The notes: a model not told the origin generated them from the letters alone. Shown: positions 23,719-33,075, numbered from the stretch's first letter. The stretch: 64,000 nt of DNA from Microvirga solisilvae (GCF_022808595.1 NZ_JAKUCN010000002.1:124001-188000); one strand, 5' to 3'. Program-made: numbers and translations.

Positions 23719-25331
23719 GGGCGTGATCTCCCTTCAGCGGCTTCTGCAGACAACACGCCTGTGATGTAGCCCCGTGGAGTCTGGAGAGCCTGCGTGGTCG
23801 CCTCCATGTAGCGCATCGCCGGGCCGCCAGCGATGGTCAGGCCCAGGGCGAGCAGCAGAAGGGCGAGCACCGGGGTCATCTCGATGATCCGCACTCGTGG
23901 AATGCTGTCGTCCATGCGGGCCCAGAAAGAGCTGATGCCGCTGCGTGTCATGGCGATGAGGGTCGCCAATCCCGACACGATCAGGAGCCCGATCAGCATC
24001 CAGGTCGAGGCCTGGACCGCAGTGCCGTCCGTCTTCAGCATCGCCGCCATCATGGCGAATTTGGCGATGAAGCCCGAGAAGGGCGGCAACCCTGCGAGGA
24101 GCAGGGTACAGGCGACGAAGCTGCCGCCGAGGGTCGCGATCGTCGCCGGAATGGCGATGCCGATCTCGTCCGCCAAGCCGTCCTCGTCATCACCTTCGCC
24201 ATAGGCCTCCATGGTGACGGCGAGCACATCGGCTCCGGGATCGCGAATGCGCTCGACCAACTCGACGAGCAGGAAGAGGGCAGCAATCCCGAGGGTGGAG
24301 CTGACAAGGTAGAACAACGTGGCGCCGATGACTTCGCCGCCACCAGTGCCGAGGGCGGCAATGAGAGTTCCTGACGAAATGAGCACGCTGCACCCGGCAA
24401 GTCGCGACAGGGTCTGAGAGGCCAGGACGCCAATCGTGCCGAACAAGATCGTCAGCATGCCGCCAAGGAGCAGCCAGTCGCTGCCAAATTCGGCCAGCGG
24501 ACCCGCCTGTGGGCCGAACACCAGCGTCCACAAGCGCAGGATGACGTAGATGCCGAGCTTGCTCATGATCGCGAACATGGCCGCAGCCGGCGCCGAGGCG
24601 GCCGCATAGGTCGTCGGGAGCCAGAAATTGAGCGGCCAAGTTCCGGCTTTCATCAGGAAGGCCGTGCCGAGGATCGCAGCTGCAGCGGCGAACAAGGCTG
24701 CATCTCCCGCCGAGAGAGTGGGAACGCGGGCGGCGAGATCCGCCATGTTGAGGGTGCCGGTGACGCCGTAGGCCAGGCTGGCGCCGATGAGAAACAGAAA
24801 CGAGCCCGTCAGGTTGATAGCGATGTAGGAAAGACCCGCCCTGACCCGGACGATACCGTCACCGTGAAGCACAAGGCCGTAGGATGCCGCCAGCAGCACC
24901 TCGAAAAACACGAAGAGGTTGAACAGATCTCCGGTCAGGAAGGCGCCGTTGAGGCCCATGAGCTGCAGCTGGAAGATCGTGTGAAAGCGCGGTCCCGCGC
25001 GATGCCACCGTGCAAGCGAATACAGCAATGACGCGATGCCGAGCACGCTCGTCAGCACCAGCATGAGGGCTGAGAGCCGATCCAGCACGAGCACGATCCC
25101 GAAGGGAGCCGGCCAGTTGCCGAGTTGGTACGTCGTCACGCCCGATCCCGGAGGCGTCATGTCCGCCTGTCGCATCAGGATGATGGCGACGATCAGCAAC
25201 GCAAAGGTGCTCGCGATCCCGATCGCACCCTTGAGAACGCGGCGGCGCTCCGCGAGGAGCAGCATCACGGCGCCCGAGATGAGCGGGAGCAGGATCGGCA
25301 CGATGACCAGATGGTTGAGCATACCCGTCAT
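23715..25331 (-). CDS. mrpD: Mrp-type Na+/H+ antiporter subunit D
   Basis: This 538-residue subunit is homologous to the proton-pumping NuoL/M/N subunits of complex I. It has about 14 hydrophobic segments, the conserved Glu in FNLFVFFEVLLAASYGLVL, a Lys in FLMKAGTWPLNFWLPTTYA and KLGIYVILRLW further on. It conducts protons in the antiporter. Overlaps of 4 bases on both sides. Acidic insert around ADVLAVTMEAYGEGDDEDG is a cytoplasmic loop. Confidence 0.94.
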   Translation of the reverse strand: MTGMLNHLVIVPILLPLISGAVMLLLAERRRVLKGAIGIASTFALLIVAIILMRQADMTPPGSGVTTYQLGNWPAPFGIVLVLDRLSALMLVLTSVLGIASLLYSLARWHRAGPRFHTIFQLQLMGLNGAFLTGDLFNLFVFFEVLLAASYGLVLHGDGIVRVRAGLSYIAINLTGSFLFLIGASLAYGVTGTLNMADLAARVPTLSAGDAALFAAAAAILGTAFLMKAGTWPLNFWLPTTYAAASAPAAAMFAIMSKLGIYVILRLWTLVFGPQAGPLAEFGSDWLLLGGMLTILFGTIGVLASQTLSRLAGCSVLISSGTLIAALGTGGGEVIGATLFYLVSSTLGIAALFLLVELVERIRDPGADVLAVTMEAYGEGDDEDGLADEIGIAIPATIATLGGSFVACTLLLAGLPPFSGFIAKFAMMAAMLKTDGTAVQASTWMLIGLLIVSGLATLIAMTRSGISSFWARMDDSIPRVRIIEMTPVLALLLLALGLTIAGGPAMRYMEATTQALQTPRGYITGVLSAEAAEGRSRP

Positions 25332-25675
25332 TGCGCGTCCTCACGGCCGTCGACATGATCGGTGCCCGTCAAGCCGCGCGAGGCGAGCAGGACGACGAGG
25401 AACAGAGCCGTCATCGCGAAGCTGATGACGATGGCGGTGAGAACCAGCGCCTGCGGCAGCGGATCGGCGTAGAGCGCCGGGTCGATGGATTCGGTGTTTT
25501 CGAGAACAGGCGGCGCGCCAATTCGAAGGCGGCCCATGCCGAAGATGAACAGGTTCACCGCATAGGACAGCAGGGACAGGCCGATGATGACCTGGAATGT
25601 GCGGGGCCGCAGCAGGAGCCACACGCCGGAAGCGGTCAGGATGCCGATCGCGAGCGCGAAAATCAGTTCCATCAT
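25328..25675 (-). CDS. mrpC: Mrp-type Na+/H+ antiporter subunit C
   Basis: This 115-residue protein, related to NuoK, has three hydrophobic segments. Its family blocks are FQVIIGLSLLSYAVNLFIFG, and PLPQALVLTAIVISFAMTAL with the conserved LVLTAIVI. The start is ATG 25675 with AAAGGAG upstream, overlapping the mrpA stop by 4 bases; the open frame continues further upstream inside mrpA, and that extension is rejected. Confidence 0.92.
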   Translation of the reverse strand: MMELIFALAIGILTASGVWLLLRPRTFQVIIGLSLLSYAVNLFIFGMGRLRIGAPPVLENTESIDPALYADPLPQALVLTAIVISFAMTALFLVVLLASRGLTGTDHVDGREDAQ

Positions 25676-28611
25676 GCGTTCTCCTTTGCCACCACAGGCG
25701 GTTCGGTGAGTGTCGTTGGAGAACGCGTCGAACGAGGTGCGCGAACGGATTGGTGCGCCAAGGCGATCAGGATGAGTACGGTGGCGCCCACTACGACGGC
25801 GAAGACGCCCAGGTCGAACAGCAGCGCGGTGGCGGCCGGCACCTTGCCGATCAGAGGAAGATCCAGATAGCGGAAATGCGACGTCAGGAACGGATAACCG
25901 AAGAGCCAGGCGCCCATTCCGGTGAAGGCCGCGCAAAGCAGCCCAAGGCCCGTCCAGCTCATGGGCCGGATGCGCACCCGCGCCTCGATCCAGCGCGTTC
26001 CGCCCGCCATGTATTGCAGAATGAGCGCAATCGACATCGTGACCCCGGCTGCGAAGCCGCCGCCCGGCAGATCGTGCCCGCGCAGGAACAGGAAGATCGC
26101 GACCACGATGATCACGGGGAACAGCCATTGCATGATCAGCGCGGGGATCGTGATGTAATCGGACAGGGTGTCGCCTATCGCGCGGTCGGGCTTGGCCTCA
26201 TCATAGGCATCCTGCACCCGCTGCTGCTCCGGAGCTCCGACACTTTCCTGCGCAGGGCGGAAGCGCCGCAGCAGGGAGAACACGGTGATCGCGACGATGG
26301 CGAGCACCACGATCTCGCCGAATGTGTCAAAGCCGCGGAAGTCGACCAGGATGACGTTGACGATGTTGCGGCCGCCCGCCTCCGAGTACGCGTTCTCGAC
26401 GAAGTAGCGCGAGATGGTGTCGGGAAGCGGGCGCGTGAGCATGGCATAGACGATCAGCGTCATGCCTGTTCCTGCTGCGACGGCCAGCATCAGGTCTCGT
26501 GCGCGCCGCATCCTGTCATGAACTCCCATAGAGAGGCCGTCACCCACGGTCGCGATCCGCTTCGGCAGCCAGCGCAGGCCAAGCAGGATCAGCACCGACG
26601 TGACGATCTCGACCAGAAGCTGGGTGATGGCGAGATCAGGGGCCGAGAACCAGACGAAGGTGATGCAGGTGACGAGCCCCGCCCCGCCCATCAGCACCAT
26701 GGCCGCCAACCGGTGATACTTCGCCTGATAGGCCGCACCGACGGCGCACAAACCGCCGACGATCCAGAGCAGGAGGAATACGGGGTCGAAGTTCGAGGCT
26801 GGCTGGAAGCCTGCCTCGAGCCCATGCCGATAGAGCGGCCAGAGCGTTGCGAGGACCGCGAAGGACACCAGAAGTCGCAATTGCGGCTGAAGCCGTTGCG
26901 TACCGAATATACGCTCCGCGGAACGTGCCCATTTCCATGACAGGGTGACGAGCACGCGCTCGAAGATGCGTTGGCCCTTGAGACGACGCATGATCGGAGG
27001 GCCATCGATTCCCTTCGCAAGGTATCCCTGCAACAGCCAGTACAGAAGCACGCCGCCACTCAGGGCGATCAGGCTCATGACCAGAACCTCGTTGAAGCCG
27101 TGCCACACGGCGAGGCTGTAATAGGGGGTGTCGGGACCGAGGACCGCGCGCACCGCCGTGGCGAGGAGTGGCTTGATCGTCATCGCCGGGAGAATGCCGA
27201 CGAGCAGGCAGGCCAGAACCAGGAACTCGACGGGAAACCGCATCCAGTGCGGCGGTTCATGCGGCGTGCGCGGCAGACCGGTTGCGGGCGGCCCGAAGAA
27301 CACGCCGTGGATGAACCGCAGAGAGTAGGCGACGCTGAAGGCGCTTGCCAGCATTGCGAAGTAGGGCAGGGAGTGGTCGAGAATCGAGTCGACGTGGAAC
27401 GCCGCCGCCTCGGCGAAGAACATCTCCTTGGAGAGAAATCCGTTGAGCAGGGGCACGCCGGCCATGGCTGCGGCCGCGACCATGGCAAGCGTGGCGGTGA
27501 TCGGCATATATCGGAACAGCCCGCTCAGGCGCCGGATGTCGCGGGTGCCGGATTCGTGATCGATGATACCGGCGGCCATGAACAGCGATGCCTTGAAGGT
27601 CGCATGGTTCATCGTATGGAAAATCGCCGCGACGGTGGCGAGCGGGCTGCCAAGGCCGAGCAGGAGCGTGATCAGGCCGAGGTGGCTGATGGTGGAATAG
27701 GCCAGCAAGCCCTTGAGGTCCTGCTGAAAGATCGCCGCATAGGCCCCAATGACCAGGGTGCAGAGGCCCGCCGACACCACGATGTAGAACCAAGCCTCCG
27801 TTCCGGACAGCACGGGCCAGAGCAGGATGAGCAGGAACACGCCGGCCTTCACCATCGTGGCCGAGTGGAGATAGGCCGACACAGGGGTCGGCGCTGCCAT
27901 GGCATGGGGCAGCCAGAAATGGAACGGGAACTGCGCGCTCTTGGTCAAGGCACCGAGCAGCACCAGGATCAGCGCAGGCAGGTAAAGGCCGCTGGTACGG
28001 ACTTTGTCGCCCGATGCCAGCACTTGGTCGAGGTCGTAGCTGCCGACGATGTGGCCGATCAGCAGGATGCCGGCGAACAGGCACAATCCGCCTGCGGCCG
28101 TGACCGTAAGCGCCATGCGCGCGCCATCGCGGGCGCTGGCATTGTGATGCCAGTAGCCGATGAGGAGGAAGGAGAACAGGCTGGTCAGCTCCCAGAAGAA
28201 GACCAGCTGGATAAGGTTGCCCGAAAGTACGATGCCGAGCATTGCGCCCATGAAGGCGAGCAGGAACGAGAAGAAGCGCGGCACCGGATCGGCCGGCGAC
28301 ATGTAGTAGCGGGCGTAGAGCGTGACCAGGAAGCCAATGCCGGCGACCAGCATGGAAAACAGCCAGGTGAAACCATCCATGCGCAAAGTGAAGTCGAGGC
28401 CGAGGGTCGGCAGCCACTCGATGCCGATGCGCAATACACCCCCCTGGTGGACCGCCGGAAATTGAAACGCGGTTAGGACGGTGGCGCAGAGGGCGATGGT
28501 TCCGGCCAGGACGGCGGCGCCATTCCTGGCATCCTGACGTAGAACGGCAGCAACGAGGCTTCCAAGGAAAGGAAGGATGACGATGGCCAGGAGGGACATG
28601 CCACTGGACAT
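25672..28611 (-). CDS. mrpA: Mrp-type Na+/H+ antiporter fused subunits A and B
   Basis: This is a 979-residue fusion of MrpA and MrpB. The N-terminal part is NuoL-like with FFWELTSLFSFLLIGYW (key Glu), LTKSAQFPFHFWLPHAM (key Lys), the LHSATMVKAGVFLL helix and HTMNHATFKASLFMAAG. The MrpA C-terminal region has LAITQLLVEIVTSVLILLGL and NVILVDFRGFDTFGEI. From about residue 820 the MrpB domain follows: FLRGHDLPGGGFAAGVTMS and a terminal VGATVLILIAL helix. The fused form defines group 2 Mrp operons (A'CDEFG). The start has GGAAGGAG about 12 bases upstream; ATG 28599 is an alternative. Confidence 0.94.
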   Translation of the reverse strand: MSSGMSLLAIVILPFLGSLVAAVLRQDARNGAAVLAGTIALCATVLTAFQFPAVHQGGVLRIGIEWLPTLGLDFTLRMDGFTWLFSMLVAGIGFLVTLYARYYMSPADPVPRFFSFLLAFMGAMLGIVLSGNLIQLVFFWELTSLFSFLLIGYWHHNASARDGARMALTVTAAGGLCLFAGILLIGHIVGSYDLDQVLASGDKVRTSGLYLPALILVLLGALTKSAQFPFHFWLPHAMAAPTPVSAYLHSATMVKAGVFLLILLWPVLSGTEAWFYIVVSAGLCTLVIGAYAAIFQQDLKGLLAYSTISHLGLITLLLGLGSPLATVAAIFHTMNHATFKASLFMAAGIIDHESGTRDIRRLSGLFRYMPITATLAMVAAAAMAGVPLLNGFLSKEMFFAEAAAFHVDSILDHSLPYFAMLASAFSVAYSLRFIHGVFFGPPATGLPRTPHEPPHWMRFPVEFLVLACLLVGILPAMTIKPLLATAVRAVLGPDTPYYSLAVWHGFNEVLVMSLIALSGGVLLYWLLQGYLAKGIDGPPIMRRLKGQRIFERVLVTLSWKWARSAERIFGTQRLQPQLRLLVSFAVLATLWPLYRHGLEAGFQPASNFDPVFLLLWIVGGLCAVGAAYQAKYHRLAAMVLMGGAGLVTCITFVWFSAPDLAITQLLVEIVTSVLILLGLRWLPKRIATVGDGLSMGVHDRMRRARDLMLAVAAGTGMTLIVYAMLTRPLPDTISRYFVENAYSEAGGRNIVNVILVDFRGFDTFGEIVVLAIVAITVFSLLRRFRPAQESVGAPEQQRVQDAYDEAKPDRAIGDTLSDYITIPALIMQWLFPVIIVVAIFLFLRGHDLPGGGFAAGVTMSIALILQYMAGGTRWIEARVRIRPMSWTGLGLLCAAFTGMGAWLFGYPFLTSHFRYLDLPLIGKVPAATALLFDLGVFAVVVGATVLILIALAHQSVRAPRSTRSPTTLTEPPVVAKENA

Positions 28612-28946
28612 GGTTTCAGTAATCTCCTTCCGGGTGGGGAGCGCGGATGAAACTCCAATTGGGGGCTATGCCGTTCAATATGGTTGACGGGCCCGCGCGA
28701 CGCAACGGCAGATCGGGTAAAACGTCGCTTGAAGCCTTGAGCGCCTGTACCGGGTGATGTGTCTGGCAACTTCCCTCAATGGAGGGAGCCGGGAACCTGC
28801 TGGTCGATTCCAATGTGAACACGGCATCGCGCGTGATGGATGCCCTGTGAGGCCAACCCCAGCTCGTCTTCTTTATCCTGCTTCACGAAGTCCGGCCGAA
28901 ACGGGTGATAGAAGACAAGGATTATCCACGCACCTCGCCAGCCATC
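28612..28946. other. Intergenic region upstream of the Mrp operon
   Basis: About 335 bases between the mrpA start and the 3' end of the minus-strand gene at 28947. It must hold the mrp promoter, but I found no clear -35/-10 pair and no gene. The sequence carries a short inverted repeat (CTCC/GGAG around 28775-28788) with no obvious meaning. Confidence 0.4.
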
Positions 28947-29486
28947 TTACTGAGGCGCGCGACGCAGATTGCGAAGCAGGGTCAGGTCCGTTGTGGCTTT
29001 GGCGGGACCGTTCGTCCCGATGCGGTCCGTGACCACAATTCGAAAGCGATCCTGGTCGAGGCTTGCAACCTTCATCTGCGCCGTCGTATCGCCGTAAAGA
29101 GGTTTCGGCCATTCGATCGTCAGGTCGAAATCCGCTCCTGTCTGTCGCCCGGTGAGACGGGCGGTTCCGACCCGCGAACCGGTATAGGTGCCGGTGACCT
29201 GGCCGGATCCGGGATCCCAAGCGAGATTGGCGCTGATGGAGCGTGAGATGATCAGATAGGCCCGGCACGTTCCCTGAAGGGACAGGCTGGTTGCGCCCCG
29301 CTCCAGGATGGTGAAGCGGCAGCGGACCTGATGGGATGTCGCATCGGGTCCTTCCAGGATGGTGCCGGAGCCCGAGAAGGAGCCGACATAGCGCTCGAGC
29401 GCAGTGGTTGCGGCGCCCGCAGTTCCAGCCAGGAGGCCGAGCAGGGGAATGACACTCCAAGGCAGCCGGCGGGAACGGTAATCCAT
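28947..29486 (-). CDS. Secreted protein of unknown function
   Basis: This is an exported protein of 179 residues: signal peptide with SVIPLLGLLAGTAGA, then a beta-rich domain with alternating segments (LERYVGSFSGSGTILEG, VRCRFTILERGATSLSLQGT, GQVTGTYTGSRVGTARLTGR, DFDLTIEWPKPLYGDTTAQM). The pattern suggests a small beta-barrel or lipocalin-like fold seen in other alphaproteobacterial secreted proteins, but I cannot assign a family. ATG 29486 has GGGTGA upstream; ATG 29504 is an alternative start. Confidence 0.7.
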   Translation of the reverse strand: MDYRSRRLPWSVIPLLGLLAGTAGAATTALERYVGSFSGSGTILEGPDATSHQVRCRFTILERGATSLSLQGTCRAYLIISRSISANLAWDPGSGQVTGTYTGSRVGTARLTGRQTGADFDLTIEWPKPLYGDTTAQMKVASLDQDRFRIVVTDRIGTNGPAKATTDLTLLRNLRRAPQ

Positions 29487-29547
29487 CAATTCACCCGTTT
29501 GCATGTCGACCCGGCTGGGCCGTCTTCGATTATGCCCTCACTCTGTC

Positions 29548-29581
29548 GGCCGAAGGCCGTCCTGCGTCATAGCCTTCGGCC
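29548..29581 (-). terminator. Hairpin just downstream of ppk2
   Basis: GGCCGAAGGC at 29548-29557 pairs perfectly with GCCTTCGGCC at 29572-29581 across a 14-base loop. It lies 12 bases beyond the ppk2 stop on the minus strand and upstream of the secreted-protein gene. There is no T-run, so it may be a Rho-assisted terminator or RNA-stabilising hairpin. Confidence 0.45.
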
Positions 29582-29592
29582 CGAGCAGGACT

Positions 29593-30420
29593 TCAATACC
29601 GCGCCGGTACGACGTGTCCCGCGTGCAAGCCTTCCTTGACGCCCTTGGGTCTGGGCTCCGCCTTCGGCACCTTCGGCAGGTCGACCTTGACCTTGCCGTA
29701 AGGGATTTGGCTGAGCATGTGCGAGATCAGGTTGAGCCGCGCCCGGCGCTTGTCGTCGGACGGGACGATGTGCCAGGGGCAAGCCCGCGTATCGGTGGCC
29801 TGCAGCATGTCCTGATAGGCGAGCGTGTAGTCCCACCAACGACGCACCGACTCGGTATCCATTGGGCTGAGCTTCCAATGCTTCATCGGATCCTCGATCC
29901 GGTCGGCGAAGCGTCGGCGCTGTTCGTCCTGGCTGACGTCGAGAAAGTACTTGAGCAGGATGATTCCGTTGTCGACGATTTCCTGCTCGAACGAGGGCAC
30001 GAGGCGCATGAAACGTTCGTACTCGTCGTCGGTGCAGAAACCCATCACGCGTTCCACCCCGGCGCGGTTGTACCAGGAGCGGTCGAACAACGCGATTTCT
30101 CCGGCGGCTGGGAAATGCGCGATGTAACGTTGGATGTAGAGCTGGCTTTTCTCGCGCTCGGTCGGCGCCGGAAGGGCGATGTGTCTGAACACGCGCGGGC
30201 TCACGCGCTGAGTGATGCGGCTGATCACACCGCCCTTGCCGGCTGTGTCGCGGCCTTCGAATACCACGATGATCCGGGCGCCCGTTGCTTTGACCCAGGT
30301 TTGCAGGCGGACGAGTTCGACCTGGAGCTTTCTCAGCTCGCTTTCGAATTCCTTGCGCTTCATCGGCTCGGCAGCTTCGGCCTCCGCTCGCTTGGCTGTC
30401 ATGGTGTCTTGTCTGCTCAT
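29593..30420 (-). CDS. ppk2: Polyphosphate kinase 2 (PPK2), single-domain
   Basis: This 275-residue enzyme transfers phosphate between polyphosphate and nucleotides. The PPK2 family shows Walker A GRDTAGKGG, preceded by IIVVFEG, and a lid/Walker B region FDRSWYNRAGVE. Later blocks include CPWHIVPSDDKRRARLNLIS. The size is typical of single-domain members. Whether it prefers NDP (making NTP) or acts on NMP cannot be told reliably by eye. Start 30420 has GAGGAG upstream. The N-terminal segment is highly charged and helical. The gene lies downstream of an SBF-type transporter with 36 bases between and may share its transcript. Confidence 0.93.
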   Translation of the reverse strand: MSRQDTMTAKRAEAEAAEPMKRKEFESELRKLQVELVRLQTWVKATGARIIVVFEGRDTAGKGGVISRITQRVSPRVFRHIALPAPTEREKSQLYIQRYIAHFPAAGEIALFDRSWYNRAGVERVMGFCTDDEYERFMRLVPSFEQEIVDNGIILLKYFLDVSQDEQRRRFADRIEDPMKHWKLSPMDTESVRRWWDYTLAYQDMLQATDTRACPWHIVPSDDKRRARLNLISHMLSQIPYGKVKVDLPKVPKAEPRPKGVKEGLHAGHVVPARY

Positions 30421-30456
30421 TGCAGGCTCCTCTCAAATTTTGCGGCCTCGGCCGCA

Positions 30457-31347
30457 TCACTGTGTCTTCGTTTGGCCATCCGCTTGGACTCTCGCTATCA
30501 ATGGGCCGCGTCGCCACCACAGCGCCAGCAGGAACGATCCGAGCAGCTGCACGAGCCCATAGACGAGGACCGCAGCAGTGGCCGGTGTGCCGGGGAAGGC
30601 ATCGGTCGTGATCACCAGGCCCAAGCCGACATTGCGGTTCGCGGTCGTGAGCGCCATTGCCTTGTGGTCTGCGCTGCTTTGCCCGCCCGCTATCCAGCCG
30701 GCTCCGATGCTGATGCTGAGCAGGACGAGCATGGCCAGGATTCCGCCGGGCCGCATGATCGCCATGATGTCTGAAAACTGGGATGTGATGATGAGCGCCA
30801 GCGCTGCCGCGTTGAGGACCTTGCCGAGCGCAACCGCAGGGCTGAGCCACCGCGCCGCCAGATCAGGCCGTCGATGGTGGATGGCGAGTCCGCAGCAGAG
30901 CGGCAGGAGCTGGATCACGACGATGGCCGTCAGCATCCCGAGCGGGTCGACCTGCAGGTCTGCTCCTCCGGTCATGAGAGGCAGGAGCAGGAAGAGGAGC
31001 AGCGGCGCCAGCATCACCGATGAACCGGCCAGGATCACCATCAGCCCGACCGATTTCGCCGTGGCTCCGCGGGCGAGGGCTGTCAGGGGGGGACCGTACG
31101 GAGCGCCCGGACAGATGGCGAGGATCAGGATTCCGGCCGCGACCAGCGGCTTCTCGCCCACGAGAAGAATGAGCGCCACGGCCGCCGCCGGGACGACCAC
31201 GTAATTGGCGAGGCCCGCGCCAAGGAGCAACTGCCTGTCGGTCGCAGCATCGATCACGTCCGCCAGCCGGACGCTAAGTCCCGTGGCGAAGCTCATCTCG
31301 ATCAGTGTGACGGCAACGAGAAGGCTGATCACCTGGTCCAAGTTCAT
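30457..31347 (-). CDS. SBF-family (bile acid:sodium symporter-like) transporter
   Basis: This is a polytopic inner-membrane protein of 296 residues with nine or ten hydrophobic segments. It shows SBF/ACR3-type family blocks: ILAICPGAPYGPPLTALARG near the third/fourth helix and ALTTANRNVGLGLVITTDAF near the end. Such carriers are sodium-coupled symporters of organic anions; the substrate here is unknown. ATG 31347 is preceded by GGAGGGA at 7 bases spacing, so the longer open frame to 31365 is not used. Confidence 0.82.
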   Translation of the reverse strand: MNLDQVISLLVAVTLIEMSFATGLSVRLADVIDAATDRQLLLGAGLANYVVVPAAAVALILLVGEKPLVAAGILILAICPGAPYGPPLTALARGATAKSVGLMVILAGSSVMLAPLLLFLLLPLMTGGADLQVDPLGMLTAIVVIQLLPLCCGLAIHHRRPDLAARWLSPAVALGKVLNAAALALIITSQFSDIMAIMRPGGILAMLVLLSISIGAGWIAGGQSSADHKAMALTTANRNVGLGLVITTDAFPGTPATAAVLVYGLVQLLGSFLLALWWRRGPLIARVQADGQTKTQ

Positions 31348-31576
31348 GCAAGATCCCTCCATCATGCCGGGAGGAAACTCATCATTGCGCCGATTGCATC
31401 GCTTGGCTTGACGGTTCAGGACAGGTGCTTGACTGGATTGGACAGCGAGAGCGGATGGACCGCCGCACTTCAGCGAGAAGATATTCGACGATCATGCGCA
31501 TGGCCGAGCGATCAGGCGCGCCCGTGGAAGCGGGCATGATGTTTTTTTGTCTCTTACGAACAAGCAGCTGCTGGCC

Positions 31577-31903
31577 TCATTGCGACATGAGTTTGCGCGC
31601 CAGCGCCAGCGCCGCGGCATCGGTGGAATCCCCCCGCGCCGTCGGCATCAGCTTTCCGGCTTTGATCGTGAGCTCGGTCATGACGGTGAGGATGCGCGTG
31701 TCCGACTCGACCACGCCCGCATCGGCGAAGTCCTTGCGAATCTTGCTGAGCACATCGCTGCGCGCCGGATCGACCGCATCCCTGGCGAGAGTGTCAGAAT
31801 AGACGTCCGCATCGCGGCCGGTGAGCCCCAGCTTCTCGGCGGCCCACCGTCCGAGCAGCTTGTTGCGGAGGATCGTCTTCTGCACATCGTCGGAGCTGGA
31901 CAT
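31577..31903 (-). CDS. ATPase inhibitor zeta-like protein (DUF1476), N-terminally short
   Basis: This 108-residue protein has the DUF1476 fold, the family of the alphaproteobacterial F1-ATPase inhibitor zeta. Signature: NKLLGRWAAEKLGLTG, then VLSKIRKDFADAGVVESDTR and a C-terminal helix. In genuine zeta proteins about 20 extra residues precede the NKLLGxWAAEKLGL block and contain the inhibitory segment (FDxRExxFExKFAHDxE type). Here only MSSSDDVQKTILR precedes it. So it probably folds like zeta but lacks the inhibitory arm. The start has CGGAGG upstream. It stands alone, away from ATP synthase genes. Confidence 0.8.
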   Translation of the reverse strand: MSSSDDVQKTILRNKLLGRWAAEKLGLTGRDADVYSDTLARDAVDPARSDVLSKIRKDFADAGVVESDTRILTVMTELTIKAGKLMPTARGDSTDAAALALARKLMSQ

Positions 31904-32088
31904 TGGAAAGCCTCCGATTGCCGGTGTTTGAGCGCGTCTTTTGTCAATGGCTCAATAGCTGACGCGAGTTACGCCTCTGACGAAGTGGTCGATTGTGAGG
32001 CCATCTCTCGCCTGCACCATAGATTCCCGGTTTTCGACACGGCCTCCCGACGCCGATATCCGGCATAGTCAGGCGGCCATGGACTTTC

Positions 32089-32517
32089 TCAATAGCGCCG
32101 GCGGTAGGCTACGCGAGGAGCAGCATAGCGCGCGCCGTAATAGCGAGGCCCGTAATAGACGCGCCGCGGATAATAGCGAGGCCCGTAATAGACCGGACGC
32201 GCGTAATAGTAGCTGGGAGCATAATAGCCCGGCGAACCGTAATATCCGTAACCATAGGCCGGATAGCCATAACCGTAACCATAGCCGTATCCCGGATATC
32301 CGTAGCCATACCCATAGGCGGGGGCCGTTGCGGCGGCGGTGAGCAATCCGCCGAGGAGCGCCCCGCCAATGAATCCGGCAGCAACCGCGCCGCCGTTCCA
32401 GCCACCGTGCCGGTAGTAGCCGCCGTAATGGCCGCCACGCCAGTATTGTGCGTTTGCCGACCCGACGCTGCCGGTTACGATCAACGCGGCTGCGGCAAGT
32501 GTTGCGAGTTTCTTCAT
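32089..32517 (-). CDS. Secreted Tyr/Gly-rich low-complexity protein
   Basis: This is an exported protein of 142 residues with signal peptide MKKLATLAAAALIVTGSVGS and NAQ cleavage region. A short glycine-zipper-like segment follows (AVAAGFIGGALLGGLLTAAA). The rest consists of repeated YGYGYGYP and YYGPRYY-type blocks ending in RRRY. Family members of this composition are common in alphaproteobacteria and are thought to sit at the cell surface or outer membrane; no function is known. The start with GGAGG upstream is good. Confidence 0.75.
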   Translation of the reverse strand: MKKLATLAAAALIVTGSVGSANAQYWRGGHYGGYYRHGGWNGGAVAAGFIGGALLGGLLTAAATAPAYGYGYGYPGYGYGYGYGYPAYGYGYYGSPGYYAPSYYYARPVYYGPRYYPRRVYYGPRYYGARYAAPRVAYRRRY

Positions 32518-32649
32518 GACAGCCTCCAATGACAGGGTCCAAATCCCTGCTGCTTTCGGAGCGCCCCTATCTTCACGTTGTGTGGCTCATCGACATCTTA
32601 CGATACCTGTCGCCGTCTGTCGTCTGACCATTCAACGTCGACATCGCGG

Positions 32650-33075
32650 CTACCGTTTCAACCGCGATTTCTGCGCCGAGCCGGATTTGTCGCTGTCTGC
32701 GGGAATGGTGTTGAGGCAAAGCCTGACCTGGTTTTCCTCGGTGTCGTGCATGGTCAGGCAGACCTCCGCTTCCTCCAGGCAATCGGCTGGATTGCCATAG
32801 CGCAGGCAAAGCTCCTCGCTTTGGGCGCGGATGGTGTCGATGATTCCGTAGACGAAGTTGCCGGCTCCGTCGGGCTTACGCGCCGGTTCCTGCGCCTGGG
32901 GCTTCGCGGGAGCTGGTCGCTTGGATGGCGCTCCGGTCGCCTTCGAGCCGTTCCCTTGCACCCGCTCGAGCGTGGCCTCGTTTGCCAAAGCCGCATTTGC
33001 CGAAAAAGAAAGGCCCAACCAAGCCACGGCTAAGAGGACCTGCGGGTTTCCAAACGCTCCCAGAAATGTCGCCAT
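32650..33075 (-). CDS. Exported hypothetical protein with four cysteines
   Basis: This 141-residue product starts at ATG 33075 (GGGGAGAG upstream). A signal peptide of about 30 residues (VLLAVAWLGLSFSANAALA) is followed by a low-complexity basic Pro/Ala/Lys linker. The C-terminal domain has four cysteines (EELCLRYGNPADCLEEAEVC and then QVRLCLNTI), which may form two disulphides in the periplasm. I do not recognise the family. Confidence 0.65.
   Translation of the reverse strand: MATFLGAFGNPQVLLAVAWLGLSFSANAALANEATLERVQGNGSKATGAPSKRPAPAKPQAQEPARKPDGAGNFVYGIIDTIRAQSEELCLRYGNPADCLEEAEVCLTMHDTEENQVRLCLNTIPADSDKSGSAQKSRLKR

Noticed and set aside
26971-28476. 501-codon open frame on the plus strand opposite mrpA
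   Set aside because: The translation is a charged, low-complexity Gln/Glu/Arg-rich string with no known domain, mirrored from the membrane-helix codons of mrpA.
29567-30850. 427-codon minus-strand frame overlapping ppk2 and the SBF transporter
   Set aside because: It covers two recognisable genes in another frame and has an Arg/His-rich nonsense composition.
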